A stretch of DNA of 64,000 nt from Rhodoferax sp. BLA1 (GTDB lineage Bacteria; Pseudomonadota; Gammaproteobacteria; Burkholderiales; Burkholderiaceae_C): assembly GCF_013416775.1 (NCBI RefSeq), contig NZ_SZVI01000012.1, positions 496,001 to 560,000 on the forward strand, read 5' to 3'. Both the position numbers and the translations under genes were made by a program. Shown here one piece after another: positions 57,142 through 64,000 of the stretch; the stretch's first letter is position 1; each line of letters begins with the position of its first letter. The notes under the pieces were generated by a model that saw only the letters and a program-made list of their open reading frames with translations, searched no databases and was not told the DNA's origin.

Positions 57142-58056
57142 TCGTTCACCCTGAAGTTTGAAACCACTGGCCTTCTTCAGTTAGATTTATTTTCAAGCAT
57201 GAATCAAATTGGATATGGCAGTGCTCTGAGTGAGATGTGTCCTGTGCCAGGCAGAGATACTTCAACAAGTGGACTTTAATCTGGGAGGGAATTTTGATTT
57301 TGGCATCTCGATACCGGCCATTGTTGAGCCTCAATTCCTGGTCGAGACACGACTACCACTTTAAAGATTGGGTCTCCCGCAAGCGGTCATTGCGGGTCTG
57401 CTGATTCCCATCAGCGAATGTCAGCTTTCCGGCGTTGAAATCGCCAGAGGCTAAGACCGCAATGGGTCGAAACTTGCTGGTGATCCCAAAAGTTGACTGG
57501 CTCCAACGGAGTCTCAAACCGTCTTCCAGTGGGCAATAACAAGAGATAGCCACAGTCGTGTTCAACGCCAGTCAGCGCGTTTTCACGCCTATTTAAGCTC
57601 TGGCGGGGTGGGGGCGATTGCACCGAAATAGGCACCATGCCCTCAGGCAAGAACACTCGGCTGTGCATGTTCTGCGGATCGTCAGAGTAACTCACCCGCT
57701 TGTTCACGAACCGTATCCATTCGCCGTGTAGCACCAGATTCCTGCGTTCACCCTAGTGCATTAACTTGAACGCGTCGTTGAAAAGCCAAGTGATTCAACT
57801 TCGCAATTACAAGAGATGCTGCCCACAAAAAGTTGTCAGTAATAACAAACTGATGTCACCTCTTGTCTCATCTTGGAATGCCCTATTTCTTTTGCTGCAA
57901 AAGATGTTTTGTATATTAATTAATGAAGTAGTCAATATGCATTATTAAATTTACATGCAGTGATCTTTGGACTAATTTTGATCTAAATGTGTTAAATCTC
58001 AGATTTATTTCTAGAATATCTTGGAATGAGTGCGAAGCTGATTTAATATCTCGTAT
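57142..58056. other. Gene-poor junction between copper genes and Tn7-like module
   Basis: About 915 bp. The left part has leftward frames (57353-57734) without recognisable family. From ~57,760 the DNA becomes clearly AT-rich, and ATCTTGGAATG occurs twice (around 57,870 and 58,019). One end of the Tn7-like element should lie here or just right of here, since tnsA is normally near an end, but no terminal repeats could be fixed by eye. Confidence 0.45.
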
Positions 58057-58410
58057 ATGAAGTCCACTGAAATCCCGGCTGTCAAGTTTGCTGAAATCCG
58101 AGATTTGTTTGCACAAAGCGGAATCAGCTGTAGTGAGTGGGCAAGGCAGAACAATGTTGATCGACGCACTCTCTACGCTGTTCTGAGCGGAAAGAGTAGG
58201 TGCCTCAGAGGGGAAAGCTACAAAATAGCTGTGCTTTTGGGCTTGCGCCCCCAGTCTTGCAAAGACTTGAGCTGTGACGTTATTGCCCAGCCTGTTCCGC
58301 AGATATCGATCGCTGATCAACAGCCCGTTGCTGCAAAAAAACCAATTCAACCGTTATTCAATTGGTCTTGGGCGCTATCGGTCAGCAACTACCGACTCAA
58401 TCAAATATGA
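58057..58410 (+). CDS. DNA-binding protein, BcepMu gp16-like
   Basis: 117 residues. The first ~70 follow the BcepMu gp16 family of phage-associated HTH proteins: IRDLFAQSGISCSEWARQNN, VDRRTLYAVLSGKSRCLRGE, SYKIAVLLGL. The tail is Gln/Pro-rich and unrecognised. It precedes tnsA by 340 bp in an AT-rich setting and may regulate the transposition genes, a role played by Xre-type proteins in other Tn7-like elements. Confidence 0.8.
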   Translation: MKSTEIPAVKFAEIRDLFAQSGISCSEWARQNNVDRRTLYAVLSGKSRCLRGESYKIAVLLGLRPQSCKDLSCDVIAQPVPQISIADQQPVAAKKPIQPLFNWSWALSVSNYRLNQI

Positions 58411-58749
58411 GTGCTAGCCACCAGCTCACTTGCGGTGCCAGCACGTCTATTGGTTCCCCAATCAGTATTGGGGCCTACCCTATTAATCATGGCTTGTGGT
58501 TAGTCCACTTGCAATTTATGAGTATGCCCAAAGAGTCGTATCGGACCCAGAAAGAAAGGAGACTACCCCCCTAAAAGCAAAACGCCAACCACCCATTACG
58601 AATGATCGGCGCATGCCAGAAGCTGGATTAAGAGCTCCCTCAGGTTTAGAGGCCCTGAGAAAGTATCTCTCCAGTGGATGACTGTGTCAAGTCGTTTTTC
58701 ACAGGACCACTAACTATTCAAAAAAGTAGCCCATTTTTAGGAGAGATAC
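58411..58749. other. Region between the HTH gene and tnsA
   Basis: 339 bp. A 61-codon frame from GTG 58496 to 58681 ends in a plausible peptide (GLRAPSGLEALRKYLSSG) but has no clear start; a small protein is possible. AGGAGA at 58740-58745 is the tnsA ribosome-binding site. No terminal repeats recognised. Confidence 0.35.
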
Positions 58750-59535
58750 ATGCCTGCAGCACGCAAGGTCGTCACACGTTCGCCCAAACGCAACGTAGGA
58801 CTGATCAACTGTCCGTGGTTCCAGGATCGGCCAATTGAACACGAAAGTCGCTTGGAAAAGCACTTCGTGCTCAGGGCCATCCTGTTTCCCGGGCTCACAT
58901 TCATCCAGCACCAACCCTTCCACATGACGCTTGTGGAACACGGTAAGCGCTACACCCCGGACTTCTTACTCACTTTTTCCAATGGAGAAAAGGTCGTGAT
59001 TGAAGTCAAGCGAGCAGAGCGCGTCAAAGAGGCAAAGGACCGTTTTGATGAGATTTCCAGACTGTGTCAGGTGGCCGGGTTTCGCTATTTTGTGGTCCAT
59101 CAAGGACAAATCGAAGGGCAGCGCAGAGCGGAGCGGGCGCTTCTGATTCGCCGATATGCCATGCATCACCTTGATCCGGCGCTTGTGCGAGAGGCAGTGG
59201 CCCATGTCAGCCAGCGTAACAAAGGCATATCCATCAAGCGTTTCAAGAAGGACCTCTGTCTTTCGCAAGAGCAGTTGCTTTCTTTTGTCGCCCATCGCCA
59301 TGTTGTCTTGAGCAAAGACTTGCTCATCAGCGACGACGACCTGTTATTCGCCCCCAATTTGGAGATCAAAAATGCGTCAGTTCAGTTTGGAAGTTGGTTT
59401 GGTTGTGCGGCGTGGGTCCCAACAGCTGGAGTTTCTCAGGTTGTTGGAGGGCAACAAGGTTCAGTTTCAAGACCAGCGGACCCACTTTGTGCAGACCATG
59501 AAATTGTCGACCTTCTACGCGGAGGTGATGTCTAA
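58750..59535 (+). CDS. tnsA: TnsA-like transposon endonuclease
   Basis: 261 residues. N-terminal PD-(D/E)xK nuclease core: acidic residues in IEHESRLEKHF (~30-36), D71 in YTPDFLLTF, and E85-x-K87 in VIEVKRAE. The C-terminal winged-helix-like half (residues 150-205) contains ISIKRFKKDLCLSQEQLLSF. In Tn7, TnsA cuts the 5' transposon ends so the element moves by cut-and-paste. The last ~55 codons overlap tnsB in another frame (164 bp) and lack family character, suggesting loss of an earlier stop. Confidence 0.9.
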   Translation: MPAARKVVTRSPKRNVGLINCPWFQDRPIEHESRLEKHFVLRAILFPGLTFIQHQPFHMTLVEHGKRYTPDFLLTFSNGEKVVIEVKRAERVKEAKDRFDEISRLCQVAGFRYFVVHQGQIEGQRRAERALLIRRYAMHHLDPALVREAVAHVSQRNKGISIKRFKKDLCLSQEQLLSFVAHRHVVLSKDLLISDDDLLFAPNLEIKNASVQFGSWFGCAAWVPTAGVSQVVGGQQGSVSRPADPLCADHEIVDLLRGGDV

Positions 59536-61351
59536 AAAGATACAGCCGGTCATCGGCGATTGTTCAGATGAAACAAACACAAGTGGGGAGAGCAAACCTC
59601 CAGAGCTGATATTTGACATCGCATCGCTGGGTGCCAAGGATCAGTCTCGCCTTGAGCGGTGTATCAACTGGGTGAAAGCCCTGCGAAAACGTGGCATCAC
59701 CAGAGGGCAAGTAGATCGGATCGGTAAGGCAACACCCGAAATCGCCACTGCCCTGGGGGACAAATCGCCCCCGGCACCATTGACTTTAGCTGTGTGGATG
59801 CGCAAGTACGATCTTTCATGCGGTAGCCCCGCCGCGCTTTTGTCTGGGAACAGGCATCGGCGACGTAATCGCAGGTTGCCGTCCTTGGTCGAAGAGGTAA
59901 TCCAAAAAAGGCTGCGCAGCGTCTATCTAACGACGGCGCGCCATACCTTGCGTCATGCGCACGAGCAGATCTTGCTGGAGCTCAAGAAACTGGTTCAGGC
60001 CAAAAAGCTCGAGGAAGACCAGTCTCGTGTCAGTCTCGCCACAGTGAGCCGCCGCCTATCTGAGTTTGGGGCCTATGAGCGTGCGAAGGCTCGCTATGGT
60101 GCTGGCTATGCACGGCCCCTGTTCCGTACATCTGTTGAGGGTACCCTGGCGGTGCGCGCCATGCAGCGTTTGCAGTGCGACCACGCATTGTTGAACTGGG
60201 TGGTAATCTGTGACCGCACGGGTTTACCTTTGGGACGGCCCACTTTGACCATCATTGTGGACGCCATGAGTGGCTACGTTGTTGGTCTGTACGTGTCTTT
60301 CTATGGTCCTGGTATCACCAGCGTGCTCAACGTTGTTAAGAACGCGATTCAGCCAAAAGATGATTTGGCCCGCGCAGCAGGCGCCAAGCAACCCTGGATT
60401 GCCTTTGGTATCGGAGAAACACTGGTCTTGGACAACGGCATGGAGTTTCATGCTCGGGTGTTCCAACTGGCTGCCTGGGAGCTCGGTATCGACCTGGAAT
60501 ACTGCCGCGTTCGCTCACCATGGCTCAAGCCGCATGTCGAACGTTTCTTTGCCAACTTGGACTACTTTTCTTTGGCAAGGGGGCGCATTCGAAAGCCGGA
60601 AGCCAACGTTTTGCAGCTCGATCCAAAAAAAGACGCAGCGATCCTGTTCAGCGATCTTGTTCGTGGGTTGATCAAGTTTGTTGTGGACGTTTACCCGTTT
60701 GAGCTCAATGAACGTAAGTTGGTAACCCCATTTGCGGCGTTCCAAGACAGCTTCAATAGCTTGCGTCCACCGACATTTCAATGGTCAATGGACCAACTGG
60801 ATCTGATCGCAGCGATGCGCAAGGACTTGACTGTGGGGCCTGGTGGCGTAAGTTTGCCTGGCATTTCTTATTCATCCAGCGCTGTGCTGGCTATGAAAAA
60901 AGAGGTGGGGCATACCTTCAAAACCGGCGTGAAATGGAATCCAGACAACTTGTCTTTCATCTACTTGCAGCACCCGGTGAACAAAGACTGGTTGCCCGTC
61001 CCGAGCCTGCGGCCTGACTACACAAACGGGTTGTCCTGGAACCAGCATCGCCTGATTCGCAAGCATGCCCGTGAAAAACACGTCAGAGGTGGCGGTGTGG
61101 ATCAACTTTTGTTGGCGCGCCAAGAGTTGCATGAACTGTGGATGAACGGCATTGCCCGCAGCAATCGATCACAGGACACCCGCACTGCTGCCAAGTTCTC
61201 TGGTCTTTCTTCCAACCAGATTTTGCTGCCAGACCAGACGTTGGCACCGCATCTACCCGCATCCAAGATGCTGAGCCAAGAGGACTACGTCTTTCCTGCT
61301 GAAAACGACATTCAATCTTTCGAGACTTTTGTGATGAGGAACCCAACATGA
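59372..61351 (+). CDS. tnsB: TnsB-like DDE transposase
   Basis: 659 residues. Start ATG preceded by GGAG. N-terminal small domain (to ~60), HTH DNA-binding region (~90-240), RNase-H-like catalytic core with D270 (LQCDHALL), D354 (VLDNGMEF) and E390 (KPHVERFF), a D-E spacing of 35, and a Mu-type beta-barrel C-terminal part. Joins 3' ends of the transposon to target DNA. Relatives are TniA and TnsB. Overlaps tnsC by 4 bp. Confidence 0.95.
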   Translation: MRQFSLEVGLVVRRGSQQLEFLRLLEGNKVQFQDQRTHFVQTMKLSTFYAEVMSKKIQPVIGDCSDETNTSGESKPPELIFDIASLGAKDQSRLERCINWVKALRKRGITRGQVDRIGKATPEIATALGDKSPPAPLTLAVWMRKYDLSCGSPAALLSGNRHRRRNRRLPSLVEEVIQKRLRSVYLTTARHTLRHAHEQILLELKKLVQAKKLEEDQSRVSLATVSRRLSEFGAYERAKARYGAGYARPLFRTSVEGTLAVRAMQRLQCDHALLNWVVICDRTGLPLGRPTLTIIVDAMSGYVVGLYVSFYGPGITSVLNVVKNAIQPKDDLARAAGAKQPWIAFGIGETLVLDNGMEFHARVFQLAAWELGIDLEYCRVRSPWLKPHVERFFANLDYFSLARGRIRKPEANVLQLDPKKDAAILFSDLVRGLIKFVVDVYPFELNERKLVTPFAAFQDSFNSLRPPTFQWSMDQLDLIAAMRKDLTVGPGGVSLPGISYSSSAVLAMKKEVGHTFKTGVKWNPDNLSFIYLQHPVNKDWLPVPSLRPDYTNGLSWNQHRLIRKHAREKHVRGGGVDQLLLARQELHELWMNGIARSNRSQDTRTAAKFSGLSSNQILLPDQTLAPHLPASKMLSQEDYVFPAENDIQSFETFVMRNPT

Positions 61352-62319
61352 TGACAACCGTGTGTGACGACGATGATGACCGTTTCGAGTTTTCTTCCGA
61401 AGACCGTGAAATGGAGGCCAGACGGCTAAAAATGTACTCTGATAAGGCTCTCAAAATTGGGCTGCCTGTTGACCAGATGTTCATCAACCACCCGGCGTTC
61501 TCGGACGCCTTGGCGGCGCTGGACCGGATTTTCCAGTTATCGACCAAGGTCGACATGCCCCACGGCATGCGTCTGATCGGGTCGTCTGGGACTGGCAAGA
61601 CGTCCTTGTTGAAGTACTTTCAGCGCTCACTGCCCAAATCGTCGCTGTTTGCGGAAGGTCTAGGCGCCATTTATGTGCGTGTACCGATGAATGTGTCCAC
61701 GCCATACCTGGTCAGCCGATTGCTGCGCATCTACGGCTACCCATTCAGGCGGGTCACTTGGGATGCCATGGAGCAGCGCATTACTGTTCTGCTGGAAGCC
61801 ATTCGGCAAAAGGGCACGCAACTCATCATGTTTGATGAGGCCCACAACCTGGCACCCATGCCAGGCCGAAAGAAATCTTCACAGGAGGAGGGTACCTCGC
61901 CAACGGATTTCATTCGTCTTCTGATGGATGAGGCGCTGATTGGCACGGTCTTCTCTGGCATCAACGCCCTGGAGGGGTTTGCTGAGTTGGACCAAGCCTT
62001 GGCCAGTCGTGTGGTTGGGTGTCATCGGTTGGATCTGTTTAAGTACGACGCCACCTGGATTGGTCTGCTCAGAGGATTTGTTCAGCAGTCCAACCAGTTT
62101 GATATCCACGTGCTTTTGGAGAAGGAGGTTTCCCTGAAGCTCTTCAAGGTGACAGAGGGCAACCTTCGCAGCTTGAAGCGGTTGTTGACAGAGATTGTGC
62201 TGGTGGCCGTGGACAGTGGAGCCGCGAAAGCGGAGATTTTCCACATCCAGAAGGCGTACAGCTTGATCTATGGTGCGGCTTCCCTGAAGGAGAACCCATT
62301 TGGTCCAGTGTCGGCATAG
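61348..62319 (+). CDS. tnsC: TnsC-like AAA+ target-selection ATPase
   Basis: 323 residues. Walker A GSSGTGKT (78-85), Walker B LIMFDEAH (159-166), sensor region TVFSGINALEGF, and C-terminal LFKVTEGNLRSLKRLLTEIV. It couples the TniQ/TnsD target-site proteins to the TnsAB transposase. Acidic N-terminus (CDDDDDRFEF). Overlaps tnsB by 4 bp (ATGA). Confidence 0.95.
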   Translation: MMTTVCDDDDDRFEFSSEDREMEARRLKMYSDKALKIGLPVDQMFINHPAFSDALAALDRIFQLSTKVDMPHGMRLIGSSGTGKTSLLKYFQRSLPKSSLFAEGLGAIYVRVPMNVSTPYLVSRLLRIYGYPFRRVTWDAMEQRITVLLEAIRQKGTQLIMFDEAHNLAPMPGRKKSSQEEGTSPTDFIRLLMDEALIGTVFSGINALEGFAELDQALASRVVGCHRLDLFKYDATWIGLLRGFVQQSNQFDIHVLLEKEVSLKLFKVTEGNLRSLKRLLTEIVLVAVDSGAAKAEIFHIQKAYSLIYGAASLKENPFGPVSA

Positions 62320-63265
62320 TTTGCCGGTAGGGTGTTCGGCGCAGCAGGGTGAGAGCGGAATGGGCTTCCTGCTGCGCTGCGCCACTGCGAACGGGGTGAG
62401 CCTGCATGGTCTTCGAGACTTGTGTGGGATTTCCTCTGTTCGCACGATCTGGAGTTCAGACGCCGCCAGCTTGGCGGGGGTGTTGGCGATCCCTGCCCAT
62501 GAGCTTCAGGACATCCTGGTTGACAAGCGAAAGCACATGGATGCCCTGGCCTATCGGGTCGGTGGACAGATCATTCTGCGAACAGAACTGTTGAGGCTCT
62601 CCAAGCCACAAGTTTGTGTGGCCTGTGTTCACCGTGACGGGTATTGCAAGGCTTTGTGGGACTCTCGGCTATACACCGTTTGTCACATACATCGGACCCC
62701 CATGGTGGAGCAGTGCAAAGTCTGTGGCAGTCCTTTGCGCTGGCATCGACCAGCGGTGGATGTTTGCCAATGTGGTGCCTATTTGCAATCCGATCATGAT
62801 CAGGTTATGCATCCAGACGCTTCGGAAGTATGGGTGGCCGGTCGCATTGCCAACTATTTTGCGAGTGGCTGTCGGTTTGAGGGAATGTCAGGTGCCCTGC
62901 CGACATGGATGGTTGAGCTGTCGCTTGATGGCTTTTTGGCGTTGATACAGGCCTTCGGCGTGCAGTTGCAGCCTCACCAGAAGGTGGTCAATGCCAGTGT
63001 TGCGAAGATGCCTGTGGAATTCTGGCGTGGCGTGTGTTGTCGCGCAGTTCAGCGGTTATCGGATTACACCGTGTCAAAGGACACCAAGCAGTTGTCCCCC
63101 TGGATCTGGGAGGGCGGCCTGGAGAGTTTGGCACTGTCATTTGTGCGCCATGCTGACCAGCAAGTCGCCATCAAGCTATTGCGTGATGTATTCGGCATCG
63201 AAGTCCTTGCAAGGTTTGGGAGCCAACGAACCGTTCTCTGCCAGATGCCGTTGTTTGAGGATTAA
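62300..63265 (+). CDS. tniQ: TniQ/TnsD-family target-selection protein 1
   Basis: 321 residues from TTG 62300; TTG 62321, just after the tnsC stop, is also possible. ATG 62360 would cut through the TniQ motif QGESGMGFLLRCATANG and is unlikely. The zinc-binding region reads CVACVHRDGYCKALWDSRL, VCHIHRTPMVEQCKVCG, then CQCG. TniQ proteins read the target or bind a guide complex and recruit TnsC. A second TniQ gene follows after 3 bp. Confidence 0.9.
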   Translation: MVQCRHSLPVGCSAQQGESGMGFLLRCATANGVSLHGLRDLCGISSVRTIWSSDAASLAGVLAIPAHELQDILVDKRKHMDALAYRVGGQIILRTELLRLSKPQVCVACVHRDGYCKALWDSRLYTVCHIHRTPMVEQCKVCGSPLRWHRPAVDVCQCGAYLQSDHDQVMHPDASEVWVAGRIANYFASGCRFEGMSGALPTWMVELSLDGFLALIQAFGVQLQPHQKVVNASVAKMPVEFWRGVCCRAVQRLSDYTVSKDTKQLSPWIWEGGLESLALSFVRHADQQVAIKLLRDVFGIEVLARFGSQRTVLCQMPLFED

Positions 63266-63268
63266 AGA

Positions 63269-64000
63269 GTGGAGTCGCAACAAAGGTTGTATGCCGTGCC
63301 AGCACCCATGTCGTTGGAGCTACCGTCGTCCTGGTTGCCTAGAGTGGCGCTGAGTCAGGGGGAGTCATTGAACGGGGTGAAGCGCTTCTTGGGATTTTCT
63401 AGACAACCGGATGTCGATCTTGACTTCCTGGCGATGGAGCCTGCTCGTGTTGCCGAGTTGTCTGGCCTTGACGGCGGGGTTTTTGATGAAGCTGCGCGTG
63501 TTTTGAGATATGCCCATTCGTTGGAAATGCGCAATCCCATTTTTCTCCAAGAAGGGTCAGCGCCAAGATATCGCTTTTGTATGGAGTGCCTGAAGGGATG
63601 CAGAACGCCATATTTCCCGCTTCATTGGCGGATCGACGCTTATAGGGTTTGTGCGGTTCACCGATGTCTGATGGAGGAAAACTGTCCGCACTGCGGGGCC
63701 ATGGTATGCCCCCTCCAAGACTGGGCCACGTGTGGTGTACGTCGTGGTAGTCACACGTTTGCCAGCCAGTGCCTTCAGTGTTCCAAATTTCTGTGGCGTG
63801 GTGTGCCATTAAAAATTGACGCTATCCCAAAACGGGTATTTGCACGCAAGGAGAGACTGCGCTTAATGAATGGGGGAGTCTTTGTCGCATCGATCCTGAC
63901 GGGGAGATGTTTAATGCCTTTTTCTGGTGATACGGACGCACGCATCTCTTTGCCTCAACTGGAGAGGCAAGGGATGTTCGCGTTGGGTTTGAAGTCTCGA
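63269..64000 (+). CDS. TniQ/TnsD-family target-selection protein 2, truncated by the window edge
   Basis: At least 244 residues from GTG 63269 (ATG 63308 is an alternative); open to the right edge. TniQ-type start LPSSWLPRVALSQGESLNGV, then a zinc region FCMECLKGCRTPYFPLHWRI, CAVHRCLMEENCPHCG and a second Cys set (CGV, CLQC). It differs from the first TniQ and may be the TnsD-like protein that binds a fixed chromosomal attachment site. Its full length, and what follows, cannot be seen. Confidence 0.87.
   Translation, partial: MESQQRLYAVPAPMSLELPSSWLPRVALSQGESLNGVKRFLGFSRQPDVDLDFLAMEPARVAELSGLDGGVFDEAARVLRYAHSLEMRNPIFLQEGSAPRYRFCMECLKGCRTPYFPLHWRIDAYRVCAVHRCLMEENCPHCGAMVCPLQDWATCGVRRGSHTFASQCLQCSKFLWRGVPLKIDAIPKRVFARKERLRLMNGGVFVASILTGRCLMPFSGDTDARISLPQLERQGMFALGLKSR

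Noticed and set aside
57353..57734. Leftward frames of 70 and 107 codons after cusA
   Set aside because: No recognisable domain and overlapping frames of equal quality. They may be remnants but cannot be assigned.
57760..58060. TnsB-binding repeats or terminal inverted repeat of the Tn7-like element
   Set aside because: ATCTTGGAATG occurs twice and several TGAT-starting segments look alike, but no regular ~20-bp array could be aligned by eye.

Overview
The window looks like the chromosome of a betaproteobacterium of the family Comamonadaceae (Rhodoferax/Polaromonas-like). The reasons are the gene neighbourhoods (ahcY–tlyA–metF, zwf–hexR, tal–pgi), high-GC coding with strong codon bias, an S-adenosylhomocysteine riboswitch ahead of ahcY, and a dispersed ~50-bp repeat built on the half-sites CTAGCCCTT and AAGGGC. 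The assignment comes from recognising families by eye; no database was searched.

Positions 1–29,640 are mostly core genome. From left to right: a glycogen operon read leftwards (glgP, glgB, start of glgX); riboswitch-controlled ahcY, then tlyA and metF; an integron attC site with one gene cassette encoding a protein that carries a HEPN-type RNxxxH motif; nucleotide-sugar genes (manC-type, a sugar-1-phosphate nucleotidyltransferase, galE); an M20 amidohydrolase; zwf with a HexR-type repressor; a three-gene Fbp/Afu-like ABC transporter plus an EamA transporter; tal, pgi and a HAD hydrolase; and groES–groEL under a CIRCE operator. Seven copies of the dispersed repeat lie here, two of them inside coding sequence (tlyA and pgi) and one between groS and groL. 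I saw none in the right half.

From about 29,650 the window is accessory DNA. A solo tyrosine recombinase is followed by ~27 kb of copper resistance: a CopRS-type two-component system, a DUF411 protein, a TolC-like/multicopper oxidase/cupredoxin/CusF operon, three copK paralogues, divergent cueR–copZ and copA, a second copper P-type ATPase at the end of what looks like a ten-gene operon (copK, small ORF, Met/His-rich protein, DUF2933, ICMT-like membrane protein, HMA peptide, LemA, two TPM proteins, ATPase), and cusF–cusC–cusB–cusA. Six promoters carry a 16-bp motif close to TGTAATTTTCGGGTCA, each exactly 23 bp upstream of a -10-like hexamer. It is the likely operator of the local CopR and ties the island into one regulon. 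Debris (an IS5-like fragment, an internally deleted copA copy, a broken dsbA-like gene, a 215-bp direct repeat, an orphan fliE-like gene) shows that the island was assembled in steps.

From ~57.7 kb to the right edge lies a Tn7-like transposition module: a BcepMu gp16-type HTH gene, then tnsA, tnsB, tnsC and two tandem tniQ/tnsD-like genes, the last running out of the window. Its cargo and far end are not visible. No rRNA, tRNA or CRISPR array was seen.
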